Assembly (NCBI RefSeq): GCF_009769385.1
Contig: NZ_ML775961.1
Span: 287,109-351,108 of the forward strand
DNA from: Saccharothrix deserti
GTDB taxonomy: Bacteria; Actinomycetota; Actinomycetes; Mycobacteriales; Pseudonocardiaceae
Length of the DNA: 64,000 nucleotides
Direction of reading: 5' to 3'
The notes below the pieces were generated by a model. The model saw only the letters and a list, made by a program, of their open reading frames with translations. It was not told where the DNA came from and did no database searches. Below, piece after piece: positions 1-8,792 of this stretch (positions are counted from its first letter, which is position 1; the number at the start of each line of letters is the position of its first letter). A program made the translations under genes and the position numbers.

Positions 1-2
1 GG

Positions 3-215
3 TCGCCGGTGTTGGAGGAGGTGGCGACGGGTTTCGCGGAGCGGTTCCCGTTGGCGTCGTGGATCGGGGCGGAGGAGCCGCCGCCGGTGGTGGGGGATGA
101 GTGCGTGCCGTACCTGGAGCGGGACGCGGTGCGGAATTTCGTGACGGGGTTGGACGTGTTGCTGGACGGTATCGAGGCGGCGGTGGCGCGGGCCGGGGCG
201 GGCGTCGAGGGCTGA
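3..215 (+). CDS. TetR-family regulator, C-terminal end (partial)
   Basis: Only the last 71 or so codons are present; the 5' part lies before the window. The visible residues end in an amphipathic helix, FVTGLDVLLDGIEAAVAR, typical of the final dimerisation helix of TetR/AcrR regulators. No DNA-binding domain is in view, so the family call rests on this short tail. The gene converges on the encapsulin gene, and a strong hairpin lies between them. The frame is open to the left edge. Confidence 0.55.
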   Translation, partial: SPVLEEVATGFAERFPLASWIGAEEPPPVVGDECVPYLERDAVRNFVTGLDVLLDGIEAAVARAGAGVEG

Positions 216-255
216 GGTCGGTCCCACCGTGCCCAGTCGGTCCTGGGAAACAGGG

Positions 256-285
256 CGGCGACGGCGCGTGTGTGCGCCGTCGCCG
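256..285. terminator. Bidirectional hairpin terminator
   Basis: A perfect 12-bp stem (CGGCGACGGCGC pairing with GCGCCGTCGCCG) closes a GTGTGT loop. It sits between the convergent TetR-like gene and the encapsulin gene, so it can end transcription from both sides. No U-tract is present, which is usual in actinobacteria. Confidence 0.7.
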
Positions 286-306
286 GGTGCCGATCTCGGT
301 GTGGGG

Positions 307-1722
307 TCAGTCTTCGCGGCCGAGTTGGACGTGCTCCAGCACGCCGATGGCGTCCGGTACGAGGACCGCGGCGGAGTAGTACGTGCTGACGAGGTAGGAG
401 ATGATGCCCTTTTCGCTGACGCCCATGGTCCGCACCGACAGGCCCGGCTGGTACTCGTCGGGGATGCCGGTCTGGTGCAGGCCGATGACGCCCTGGTTCT
501 GCTCGCCGGCGCGCAGCAGCAGGATCGAGCTGGTGCGGTTGTCGCTGATCTCCAGCTTGTTGCACGGCAGCAGCGGAACACCGCGCCACGCGGGCACGTG
601 GTGGCCGTTCAGGTCCACTGTGGACGGGTAGACGCCGCGTTTGGTGCATTCCTTGCCGAACGTCGCGATCACCCGCGGGTGGGCCAGGAACGCGGTCGGC
701 TCCTTCCACACGGTGGCCAGCAGGTCGTCCATGTCGTCCGGCGTCGGCGCGCCGTTGCGGGTGTGGATGCGCTGCTTGAGGTCCGCGGCGTGCAGCAGCC
801 CGAACGAGCGGTTGTTCACCATCTCGTGCTCCTGGCGTTCGCGCAGGGCCTCGATGGTCAGCCGCAACTGCTCCTCGGTCTGGTTCATGGGGTTGTTGTA
901 GAGGTCCGCGACCCGGCTGTGCACCCGCAGGACCGTCTGCGCGACGCTGAGTTCCAGTTCGCGCGGCGTGAGCTCGTAGTCCACGAAGGTCGCCGGCAGG
1001 TCCGGCTCGCCGTCGTGGCCCGAGGCGATGTCGATCTCGGCCTCGCCGTGCGCGTTCTGCCGCCGATCGCCGACGTTGAAGGCGCGCTGGATGTGCGCGC
1101 GCAGGGCGCCCGCCTCGCCGTTGAGCTGCTCGAAGTCCTGCCACGACAGCACCAGCGCGGTGACCGGCGTGACGGCCTTGGCGGTGAAGTCCCACTCGTC
1201 CTGCGGCCCGGCGAGCACCTTGTCGCCGAAGTAGTCGCCGTCGGCCAGGACGCCGAGCACGGTCTTGTCGCCGTACTCGCCCGTGCCGATCTTGTCGACC
1301 TTGCCGTGCGCGACCAGGAACAGTTCGTTCTGCGGACGACCGCGTTCGACGATGACGTCGCCCGGGCCGTACTCGCGCTGCTGGAAGCAGCGCGCCAACG
1401 CGGACAGCGCCTCCACGTCGTCGAATCCCCGCAGCAGGGGCAGTTCGCAGAGCTCCTGCGGCACCACGTCGATGTCCGCGCCGATGTTGGTGAACGTCAG
1501 TCGGCCGTCGCCGATCGCGTAGCTGAGCCTGCGGTTGACCCGGTAGGCGCCGCCTTTGGCCTCCACCCAGGGCAGGACCTTCAGCAGCCACCGGGAGGTG
1601 ATGTTCTGCATCTGCGGCACGGACTTGGTCGTCGTCGCCAGGTTCCGGGCCGCGGCTGTGCTGAGGCTCAGCCGGTTTTGTTCGCTCTCCACGTCGGGGG
1701 TGGGTGAATCGGTCACAGTCAC
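307..1722 (-). CDS. Family 2B encapsulin shell protein with cyclic-nucleotide-binding domain
   Basis: Shell protein of a HK97-fold protein nanocompartment. The N-terminal arm contains [17 protein letters not shown] and [16 protein letters not shown], a hallmark of Family 2 encapsulins. A cyclic-nucleotide-binding-like domain is inserted at about residues 92-205 ([23 protein letters not shown]), which defines subfamily 2B; the shell fold resumes after it. Known 2B systems package terpene cyclases such as 2-methylisoborneol synthase and other isoprenoid enzymes. Here the gene is divergent from a flavoenzyme/terpene cyclase/P450 operon, which fits an isoprenoid role. The chosen start is GTG at 1722, giving MTVTDSPT as in relatives; TTG at 1737 would add five residues. 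Length is 471 aa, normal for the family. Confidence 0.9.
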   Translation of the reverse strand: MTVTDSPTPDVESEQNRLSLSTAAARNLATTTKSVPQMQNITSRWLLKVLPWVEAKGGAYRVNRRLSYAIGDGRLTFTNIGADIDVVPQELCELPLLRGFDDVEALSALARCFQQREYGPGDVIVERGRPQNELFLVAHGKVDKIGTGEYGDKTVLGVLADGDYFGDKVLAGPQDEWDFTAKAVTPVTALVLSWQDFEQLNGEAGALRAHIQRAFNVGDRRQNAHGEAEIDIASGHDGEPDLPATFVDYELTPRELELSVAQTVLRVHSRVADLYNNPMNQTEEQLRLTIEALRERQEHEMVNNRSFGLLHAADLKQRIHTRNGAPTPDDMDDLLATVWKEPTAFLAHPRVIATFGKECTKRGVYPSTVDLNGHHVPAWRGVPLLPCNKLEISDNRTSSILLLRAGEQNQGVIGLHQTGIPDEYQPGLSVRTMGVSEKGIISYLVSTYYSAAVLVPDAIGVLEHVQLGRED

Positions 1723-2351
1723 CGCGTGCACCGCCAATCCATTTTTTGTTGACCGGATCGACTCGACCGTAGTCAGCGGAAAAGGAAGGGGGAAGTATCC
1801 GATACGGCGACCTCCCTCCGGGTTAACGGCGACCTCCCTCCGGGTTGTCTGTCGGTGCGGTGTGCGCGCGCTGTGTGACTGGAACGCGGAGGTGGCCGTC
1901 TTCGGGGAAGTTGGTGGTTTTACCGGTGTCGTTCACCTGGCCGTGGAGTTGACCGGTGGCGGGGTGTGGATTTATCGCCCGCCGGGGTCGGCGATGGGCC
2001 TTGACGTGCCGCAGGGTGACCAAATCCGCACATGTGCGGAGAGTGGTTCCTTCGTATGAGTTCATTCCGACGGTCGAACCGGCGATTTTTCGGCAGGTAA
2101 ATCTACCGGCACTCCGGAACGTGTCCACACCACAGTGCGGGGAATCACGAACGTGAATCGTCAGCGGATCGACGTCGATTTGCGTGATACCTGGTCGAGG
2201 GACTGCCCGGTGTCGACGGCGGTGTTAGTTTCCGAGAGGCGATCGGGGTCACGCCCGTCGCGACGCGAATGCACCGCTGTCCACCGCACCTTTCCCGGTG
2301 CGGATCCGGTGCCGCGTCTCGCCCGGAAAGCGGCACATGGAGGTTGATCCG
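1723..2351. other. Divergent intergenic region between encapsulin and terpene operon
   Basis: About 630 bases without a convincing gene. It must hold the promoters of both the encapsulin gene (leftward) and the flavoenzyme operon (rightward). The left part is less GC-rich than its surroundings and contains a 20-bp tandem direct repeat, listed separately. Short open frames here have no recognisable domain or ribosome-binding site. Confidence 0.6.
1805..1846. repeat. Two tandem copies of a 20-bp direct repeat
   Basis: The unit CGGCGACCTCCCTCCGGGTT occurs at 1805-1824 and again at 1827-1846, separated by AA, so the period is 22 bp (two helical turns). It lies about 85-125 bp upstream of the encapsulin start. 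Two identical sites on the same helix face suggest binding of a regulator to direct repeats; that function is inferred. Confidence 0.7.
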
Positions 2352-4052
2352 GTGGTCACCCCGTTCCTCGACGAGGGTCGGCATACGTACGGCTTCCCGG
2401 TCGGATCGCAGCAGCACGGCGCCGCGCCGCCTGGGTTCCCCGGCGGCGTCCCGGTGCGCCGGCAGCGCTACCGCAACTGGCTGGACCAGATCCACGTCGA
2501 CGACGTGTGGGTGTGCACCCCGCGCTCCGCCGCCGACGTGGTCGCGGTCGCCAACTGGGCGCGATCGCGCGGGTACCGGGTGCGGGCCAGCGGGCACAGC
2601 CACACCGCCTCACCGCTCGTGCTGACCGACCGGCAGCCGGACGCGGACCGCGTCGTCCTCGCCGACACCAGGGAACACCTGACCGGGATGAGCGTGGAAG
2701 CCGGCGCGGCGCCGGGAATCCGGGTTGGCACCGGTGTGTCGCTGCGGGAGTTGGCCGAGTTCGCGGAGCGCCACGGGTTCGGGTTGCCGCTGATGCCCTT
2801 GTGCGGCGAACTGACCGTGGGCGGCGTGCTCGCCGTGGGCGGCCACGGCACCGGCGCGTCCACCGCTCCCACCGCTCCCACCGCGCCCGGCGCGGCGGAC
2901 GGCGGATCCGGGTCGCTGAGCGACCTCGTCGCCGCCCTGACCGCCGTGGTGTGGGACAAGCCCTCCGGCGAGTACGTGCTGCGCACCTTCCACCGCTCGG
3001 ACCCCGACACGGCGGCCTTCCTGACCCACCTCGGCCGGGCGTTCATCACCGAGGTGACGCTGTCCGTCGTTCCCGACTACCCCCTGCGGTGCGTCAGCGA
3101 GGTGACCATCCCCGCCGGCGAGCTGCTCGCCGCGCCGGAGAAGGTCTCGTCCCGGTCGCTGGCGGCCCTGGTCGACCGCTGCGGGCGGGTCGACGTGGTG
3201 TGGTTCCCCCAGTCCGAGCGGACGTGGGTGCGGACGTTCGAGGTGGAACCCGAGCGCCCGCCCGAGTCGCGCCCGGTCGTCGAGCCGTACAACTTCCCGT
3301 TCACCGACCACGTCCCGGAGTCCGTTTCCCGCGCGGTGTCGCTCGTCGTCAGCGACGACCCCCGGCACACCGCCGAGCTGGGCGAGGTCCAGTACGCGGC
3401 GACCGTGGCGGGCCTGGCCGCGTCCGCCTCGGCCGACCTGTGGGGCCTGTCGAAGAACCTGCTGCTGTCCGCCAAGCCCAACATCCTGCGGTACGCCTGG
3501 AACGGGTACGCGATCCTCACCAGCCGCGACCTGCTCCAGCGGGTCGTCCACGAGTACGGCACGTTCTTCCGCGAGCTGGTCGACACCTACCGGAACCAGG
3601 ACAGGTACCCGGTGAACGGACCGGTCCAGCTGCGGATCACCGGTCTGGACCGCCCGCGCGTCACCGACGCCGGAGAGGTCCAGCCGCCTGCGCTCTCGCC
3701 GGTCAGGGCCGACCCGGAGAACCCGCACTGGGACGTTGCGGTCTGGGCGAACGTGCTCAGCTTCCCCGGGACGGAGCACGCCGAGAGCTTCTACCGGGAC
3801 TTCGAGGAGTTCGTCTTCGGCAACTACCGCGCGCCGTACGCCTGCGCGCGGCCCGAGTGGGCCAAGGGGTGGGCCTACACCGCCGAGTCCGCGTGGTCGG
3901 ACCCGACCGTGCTGAGCGGCACGGTGCCCGCCGCGTTCGGCGACTCGTGGGACTGGGCGGTCTCCCGGCTGCACGCACACGACCCGCACCGGGTCTTCGG
4001 CAACCCGTTCCTGGATCGCCTGCTGGTCGCGGAAACCGGAGGGGCAGCATGA
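2352..4052 (+). CDS. VAO-family FAD oxidase, cholesterol-oxidase type II-like
   Basis: 566-aa flavin-dependent oxidase of the vanillyl-alcohol-oxidase fold. An N-terminal PCMH FAD-binding domain (DDVWVCTPRSAADVV, RVRASGHSHTASPL, GGVLAVGGHGTG) precedes a cholesterol-oxidase substrate domain (YNFPFTDHVPE, NPHWDVAVWANVLSFPGT, RPEWAKGWAYT). The second His of SGHSH (H84) aligns with the His that binds FAD covalently in Brevibacterium type II cholesterol oxidase. From remembered alignment, the active-site Glu of that enzyme's Glu-x-Arg pair is Gln here (Q426, R428), while the other catalytic Glu (E289) is kept. The start is GTG at 2352 because GGAGGT lies 7 bases upstream; ATG at 2337 is the alternative. 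Its stop overlaps the next start (ATGA). The substrate is probably a terpenoid alcohol made by the operon rather than cholesterol (inference). Confidence 0.85.
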   Translation: MVTPFLDEGRHTYGFPVGSQQHGAAPPGFPGGVPVRRQRYRNWLDQIHVDDVWVCTPRSAADVVAVANWARSRGYRVRASGHSHTASPLVLTDRQPDADRVVLADTREHLTGMSVEAGAAPGIRVGTGVSLRELAEFAERHGFGLPLMPLCGELTVGGVLAVGGHGTGASTAPTAPTAPGAADGGSGSLSDLVAALTAVVWDKPSGEYVLRTFHRSDPDTAAFLTHLGRAFITEVTLSVVPDYPLRCVSEVTIPAGELLAAPEKVSSRSLAALVDRCGRVDVVWFPQSERTWVRTFEVEPERPPESRPVVEPYNFPFTDHVPESVSRAVSLVVSDDPRHTAELGEVQYAATVAGLAASASADLWGLSKNLLLSAKPNILRYAWNGYAILTSRDLLQRVVHEYGTFFRELVDTYRNQDRYPVNGPVQLRITGLDRPRVTDAGEVQPPALSPVRADPENPHWDVAVWANVLSFPGTEHAESFYRDFEEFVFGNYRAPYACARPEWAKGWAYTAESAWSDPTVLSGTVPAAFGDSWDWAVSRLHAHDPHRVFGNPFLDRLLVAETGGAA

Positions 4053-6322
4053 ACATCGCGGTACTCGACGTGGACGGCACGCTGCTGCCAGGGGCGTTGG
4101 CCGATCCGCTGCCCGCCATGCTGCTCGACGCCGGGCTCTCGCCCCGCGACCGCGGGGTCCGGTTGCGGGAGCTCCTGGCCACCGGCGAGCCGGAGACGCC
4201 GCCGCGGCCGGGTGCGTTCAACGAGTTGTTCGCGGCGATGCTCACCGACGTGCCGCGCCGCCCGGTGTCCGCGCTCATGGCCGAGCTCTGGCTGGTGCAG
4301 CGCGAGCGGCTGTTCGACTTCACGCGCCCGCTGGTCGCGGCGGTCCGGGAGGCCGGGTTCACGCCGATGCTGATCTCCGGCGGACCCGAGGAGATGGTCG
4401 CGCACCTGGCGGCGGAGTTGGGGGTCGACCGGTTCCGCGGCACCCGCTTCGCCGTCGAGGACGACCTGTACACCGGTGAGGTCGAGTCCACCGTGGAGGG
4501 CGCGAAGGACAAGGTGGCGCTGGAACTGGCCGCCGGCGCGGTCGTCGCCTGGTCGCGGTCGCTGGCGATCGGCAACTCGCTCGGCGACGTCGAGGTGTTC
4601 AAGCAGGTCGGGCACCGGATCGCGTTCGAGCCCACACCGGGGCTGCTCGCCGTGGCCCGGGAGAACCGGTGGCACCTGGCCGACCGCACCGACCTGCCCG
4701 ACGTGCTGCGCGACCGCGTGGGCATCACCCTGGTCCGGCGCCCGAGCCTGCCGCCGCCCTCAGGGGTCCCCGCGCCGCAGCGGTGGGACCTGCGGGACGC
4801 GGCAGAGCGGCTGACCACCCGCATCCTCGCTGAGGTCACCCCCTCGGGCGCGGTGGTGGGGCACAACGACAGCCGGGTCACCGAGTCCGCGCTCATGCTC
4901 ACGCTGCTGCGCCGCGAGAACCTGCTGCCCGCCGCGCAACGCGGGCTGCGGGCCTACCTCGCAGGTCGGGCGCCGACCGCCGACGCGTTCGACACCGCCG
5001 TCATCAACTCCGCCCTCTACGGCATCCCCGTCCCCGACCGGGAACGGCTCATCGACCAGACCTTCGAGGGGGCCGCCCAGCACTCGTCGGCGCGCAAGAG
5101 GCTCGCGCTGGCCGCGATCCTGGCGGTGGTCGGCTCGGAACCGTTCCACGTGGACGCGCCGTCGGACGCGTTCCGCCACCGGGGCGAGGCGACCTGGACG
5201 CGGTTGCGGATGATGGCGATCCACCACCTCAACTCCGCCGAGCCCGTGGCGCCGGAGCTGACAGCGCGGTTGTTGCGGCTGACCGAGACGGGCCAGCGGC
5301 GCGGGATCGGGGTCATCGAGCGGCAGACGTTCTCCCACCTGTTCGCCCTGCTGGCGCTCAACCGGGTGTTGCCAGGGCACCCGGTGATCCGCGAGGGGGT
5401 GACCGCGTTGGCCGCCCACCTGAAGCCGGACGGCGGCCTCGCGCTCAACGTCAGCGAGGAGGTCTTCGCCACCGCGACCGCCGGCCTGGCGCTGGCCCGC
5501 GCGGGAGTCGACCGGTCCACCCTGATCGCGATGGCCGACTACACCGCCGCGCAGCAGGCCGAGGACGGCGGTTGGCCCTTCGCGCCGGACGTGGTCCAGA
5601 CCGACCTCGACACCGCGACCCACGCCATGGCGTTCCTGCACGTCGTCGACCCCGCCCGGTACCGGACGCACGTCGCCGGAGGACTGCGGTACCTGCGTCA
5701 CATGGCCCGGTCGGACGGCGGCTTCCCGACCTACCTCGCCGGCCAGCCCGCCGAGGCCACGATGACCGCCAACGCGGTGATGGCCCTCGTCCCCCATGCC
5801 CGCGAACACCACCAGCTGATGGAGCGCGCGGCCGGTTTCATCGTGCGGTCCCAACGGTCCGACGGCACGTTCGAGCGGAGCTGGAGCCTCAGCGAGGCCA
5901 ACGCCATCTTCCGCGTCCTGATCGCGTTGCGCGCGGTGTACCACCGCAACCCCGCGGTCAACCAGGGCAGGCTGGCGCCCGCCATGCTGGCGGCCGAACG
6001 GCGGGTGCTGACCACGGCCAACCCCGACGGCGGCTGGGGGCAGACACCGGGCGAGCCCAGCGACCCGGTCAGCACCGCGTACAGCCTGATGGCCCTCGCC
6101 TGGAACCACCGCGACAGCGAGGTCGTCCGCGACGGCATCCGCTACCTGCTGTCCCGGCAGGACCCGGACGGCGGCTACACCTCGGTCTCCGACCAGGCCG
6201 CGCCCCGCCCGCTGCGGTACGGCGTCCCGATCCTGGTGAACAACTACGTGCTGCTCGCCATGACCTACCTGGACCCGGGCTTCCGGTACGCCGGTCACGG
6301 CCTCGGGAAGCACACGCCATGA
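4049..6322 (+). CDS. HAD phosphatase-class II terpene cyclase fusion (drimenol synthase-like)
   Basis: 757-aa bifunctional terpene enzyme. Residues 1 to about 230 are a complete HAD phosphatase: DVDGT (D7, D9), S110, K153 and GNSLGD (D180). Residues from about 260 to the end are an alpha-barrel squalene/oxidosqualene-cyclase-like domain with repeated DGGW/DGG motifs. The class II acid motif is D519-L-D521-T522-A, matching the DxDTT/DxDTA motif of bacterial HAD-fused cyclases that convert farnesyl diphosphate to drimenyl diphosphate and then dephosphorylate it to drimenol. The class I DDxxD motif is absent. Predicted action: protonation-initiated cyclisation of a prenyl diphosphate followed by phosphate removal, in the cytosol. 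ATGA overlaps at both ends couple it to the flavoenzyme and the P450. Product chain length cannot be read from sequence. Confidence 0.88.
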   Translation: MNIAVLDVDGTLLPGALADPLPAMLLDAGLSPRDRGVRLRELLATGEPETPPRPGAFNELFAAMLTDVPRRPVSALMAELWLVQRERLFDFTRPLVAAVREAGFTPMLISGGPEEMVAHLAAELGVDRFRGTRFAVEDDLYTGEVESTVEGAKDKVALELAAGAVVAWSRSLAIGNSLGDVEVFKQVGHRIAFEPTPGLLAVARENRWHLADRTDLPDVLRDRVGITLVRRPSLPPPSGVPAPQRWDLRDAAERLTTRILAEVTPSGAVVGHNDSRVTESALMLTLLRRENLLPAAQRGLRAYLAGRAPTADAFDTAVINSALYGIPVPDRERLIDQTFEGAAQHSSARKRLALAAILAVVGSEPFHVDAPSDAFRHRGEATWTRLRMMAIHHLNSAEPVAPELTARLLRLTETGQRRGIGVIERQTFSHLFALLALNRVLPGHPVIREGVTALAAHLKPDGGLALNVSEEVFATATAGLALARAGVDRSTLIAMADYTAAQQAEDGGWPFAPDVVQTDLDTATHAMAFLHVVDPARYRTHVAGGLRYLRHMARSDGGFPTYLAGQPAEATMTANAVMALVPHAREHHQLMERAAGFIVRSQRSDGTFERSWSLSEANAIFRVLIALRAVYHRNPAVNQGRLAPAMLAAERRVLTTANPDGGWGQTPGEPSDPVSTAYSLMALAWNHRDSEVVRDGIRYLLSRQDPDGGYTSVSDQAAPRPLRYGVPILVNNYVLLAMTYLDPGFRYAGHGLGKHTP

Positions 6323-7635
6323 TCGAATGTGGAACGTCGAGCGATGTCGGCGCCGCCTTCGACCCCCGCAACGCCCACCGGGACGACCCGTTCCCGTTCC
6401 TGCGGGAGGCGCGGTCCGCGGAGCCGGTGTTCTACGCGGAGTCGCTGCGCGCCTGGTGCGTGACCCGGCACGACGACATCACCGCGGTGCTGCGCGACCA
6501 CGGGTCCTTCTCGGTCCGCGAGCACAACCCCAGCCCCACGACGGCGTTGCCCCCGGAGGTCGAGCAGGCCTTGGGGGAGTGGCGCGGCGAGGCGCTGCCG
6601 CTGGGGTCGCTCGACTCACCGGAGCACACCAGGATCCGTGCGGTGGTGAACACCGGCTTCACCCGCACGGCGCTGAAGGCCTCCGAACCCAGGATCCGGG
6701 CCACCGCCCGCAGCATGGCCCGCAGGCTCGCCCGGGAACCCGGGTTCGAGTTCATCAGCGAGTTCTCCAAGCCCTACGCGCTCATGGTCATCCTCGAGGT
6801 GCTGGGGATACCGGGGAGCTTCCACGCCCGGTTCGACACCTGGACCGACCAGCGGATCAAGATCATGACCGCGCACGAGGGCACCGACCCGGACGAGCTG
6901 CGCGAGTGCGCGCGCGGACTGCTGGAGTACGGCCGGTTCGCCCGGGAGCTCGTGGCCGAGCGCCTGGCCCGGCCGCGCGACGACCTGATCAGCCGCATGC
7001 TGCACGAATGCCCGCACGGCCACCGCCTGTCGGTGGACGAGACGATCGCGCAGATACCCACGCTGATCACCGCGGGGTACCGGACGGCGGCCGAGACCCT
7101 GGCCACCGTCGTGTGGAACCAGGCCCGCACGGCGGGTGGGTGGGCCGTCGTCGTCTCGGGCGACGTCCCGTTGGAGGACCTCGTCGAGGAAGGGCTCCGG
7201 TTCGACTGCCCGATCGCCGGCATGTACCGCACCGCCCTGCGGGACGTCGAGATCGGCGGCGTGCGGATCCCGGCCGGCGGCAGGGTGCTGCTGGTGTACG
7301 GGTCGGCCAACCGCGACGAGACCAAGTACGCCTGTCCCGAGCAGTTCCGGCCGGGTCGCGTGAGCACCACGCACCACCTGGCCTTCGGGCTCGGCGAGCA
7401 CTTCTGCATCGGGGCTCCGCTGGGGCGCACGATGCTCCGGATCGCCCTCGAGGAGCTCGCCGCGGCGATGCCCGGCCTCACCCTGGCCGACCGCGCGGAA
7501 CCGACCTACCAGCCGACGTTCCCGTTCCGCGTGCGGTCCGCGCTGCCGGTGCTGACCACCGCGCCCGGGGCGGACGGGGCGGACGGGGCCGCGACGCCGT
7601 GCGCCGGTACCGCCCCCGGGTCTGTTCGGGGGTGA
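6319..7635 (+). CDS. Cytochrome P450 with C-terminal disordered tail
   Basis: 438-aa bacterial class I P450. The haem loop is FGLGEHFCIG with C363 as thiolate ligand, and the ExxR pair is E291-R294. The I-helix reads AGYRTAAET: the acid normally next to the conserved Thr256 is Arg255, so proton delivery may be unusual. The last 25 or so residues (from about 413) are Ala/Gly/Pro/Asp rich and look disordered. The start overlaps the cyclase stop (ATGA). The gene ends the terpene operon and probably oxidises the cyclase product; no ferredoxin or reductase gene is nearby. Confidence 0.88.
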   Translation: MIECGTSSDVGAAFDPRNAHRDDPFPFLREARSAEPVFYAESLRAWCVTRHDDITAVLRDHGSFSVREHNPSPTTALPPEVEQALGEWRGEALPLGSLDSPEHTRIRAVVNTGFTRTALKASEPRIRATARSMARRLAREPGFEFISEFSKPYALMVILEVLGIPGSFHARFDTWTDQRIKIMTAHEGTDPDELRECARGLLEYGRFARELVAERLARPRDDLISRMLHECPHGHRLSVDETIAQIPTLITAGYRTAAETLATVVWNQARTAGGWAVVVSGDVPLEDLVEEGLRFDCPIAGMYRTALRDVEIGGVRIPAGGRVLLVYGSANRDETKYACPEQFRPGRVSTTHHLAFGLGEHFCIGAPLGRTMLRIALEELAAAMPGLTLADRAEPTYQPTFPFRVRSALPVLTTAPGADGADGAATPCAGTAPGSVRG

Positions 7636-7929
7636 CCGCCGGCCCGTCGTCGGGAGCGCGGCCGGCCGGCTGGCCCGCCGAGGTGGAGGTGGAGGAGGAG
7701 TCGGACACCGTGTGTCCGGCGCGGCGGCGGTGACCGGTGCCCGTCGGGCCGGCGGCGGTGTTCCGGTCCGGGCGACCGGTACGTGTCGCCGGTGGGATAC
7801 GGTGTGGTGGTTCGCGCGGACTGAGGAGGTGGGACCCATTTCTGTTGGTGCACATCGGGTCGTCTCCGGCCGCGTAGTGGCGGTGTGAGAGGCGCCCGCG
7901 GGTTTCACGCGAGAGGCGTTGCGCTGTCC

Positions 7930-8694
7930 ATGTCGGTTCCCGATGTCGGTGTTGTCGCGCGGTTGCGTGCGGCGGGGTGTGTGTTCGCGGAGGACGAGGC
8001 GCGGTTGTTGGCCGCTGCCGCCCGGACGCCCGAGGAGTTCGAGGAGTTGACGGCCCGGCGGGTCGCCGGGTTGCCGTTGGAGCACGTCGTGGGGTGGGCG
8101 GAGTTCTGCGGGTTGCGGGTCTCGGTGGACCCGGGTGTGTTCGTGCCGCGTCGGCGGACCAGGTTCCTGGTGCGGGTGGCGGTGGGTGCGGCGCGGCCGG
8201 GTGCGGTGGTGGTGGACCTGTGCTGTGGTTCGGGTGCGGTGGCGGCGGCGGTGGCCGATCGGGTGGCGGCGGTGGAGTTGCACGCCGTGGACATCGATCC
8301 GGCGGCGGTGCGCTGTGCCCGGCGCAATGTGCCGGGCCAGGTGTACGAGGGTGATCTGTACGGGCCGTTGCCGGGGTCGTTGCTGGGGCGGGTGGACGTG
8401 TTGGTGGCGAACGCGCCCTATGTGCCGACGGACGCGATCGGTCTGATGCCGCCGGAGGCGCGTGAGCACGAGCCGCTGGTGGCGTTGGACGGTGGTGTGG
8501 ACGGTCTGGACGTGCAGCGGCGGGTGATCGCGGACGCGGCGCGGTGGTTGGCGCCGGGTGGGCGGTTGCTGGTGGAGACGGGTGCGGTGCAGGCGTCGGG
8601 GACGGTGGAGGCGTTCGCACGCGGTGGGTTGCGCGCCGAGGTCGTGTCGGACGAGGACCTGTCGGCGACCGTCGTGGTCGGCTCCCTCGGCTGA
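7930..8694 (+). CDS. PrmC/HemK-related putative protein-glutamine methyltransferase
   Basis: 254-aa class I SAM-dependent methyltransferase. The SAM site is VVDLCCGSGAVA (about 94-105), with the acidic AVDIDPAAV end of strand 2. The catalytic N-[P/A]-P-Y motif is NAPY (161-164), as in the PrmC-related actinobacterial subfamily, not NPPY as in true PrmC. It is short for PrmC and lacks most of the N-terminal helical domain, so it is probably not the release-factor methyltransferase itself. The ATG at 7930 gives a typical N-terminus; GTG at 7885 is an alternative. No strong Shine-Dalgarno sequence is visible. Confidence 0.75.
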   Translation: MSVPDVGVVARLRAAGCVFAEDEARLLAAAARTPEEFEELTARRVAGLPLEHVVGWAEFCGLRVSVDPGVFVPRRRTRFLVRVAVGAARPGAVVVDLCCGSGAVAAAVADRVAAVELHAVDIDPAAVRCARRNVPGQVYEGDLYGPLPGSLLGRVDVLVANAPYVPTDAIGLMPPEAREHEPLVALDGGVDGLDVQRRVIADAARWLAPGGRLLVETGAVQASGTVEAFARGGLRAEVVSDEDLSATVVVGSLG

Positions 8695-8761
8695 GTTCGG
8701 GACGAGTCCCCGACTGTGCGGCCTACACGGCGAAGTGCTGACCGGAACCCGGTGACGTCCT

Positions 8762-8792
8762 GGCGCGGGTCATCCCGGTGATGGCCCGCGCC
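8762..8792. terminator. Long hairpin between convergent genes
   Basis: GGCGCGGG pairs with CCCGCGCC, and CATC with GATG inside it across one T-G wobble, around a CCGGT loop. The hairpin overlaps the stop of the GNAT gene and lies after the methyltransferase gene, so it likely ends transcription of the former and perhaps of both. Confidence 0.6.

Noticed and set aside
229..1707. Long plus-strand open frame opposite the encapsulin gene
   Set aside because: It is an antisense shadow: composition is His/Arg/Val rich without domains, while the minus frame encodes a complete encapsulin.
1823..2128. Minus-strand open frame of about 100 codons in the encapsulin/terpene gap
   Set aside because: No recognisable domain, Arg/Thr-rich composition typical of non-coding high-GC DNA, and it covers the tandem repeat.
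7836..7882. Short leader peptide after a GGAGGT upstream of the PrmC-like gene
   Set aside because: A GTG-started frame of nine codons exists, but it is too far from the GGAGGT and shows no regulatory structure.
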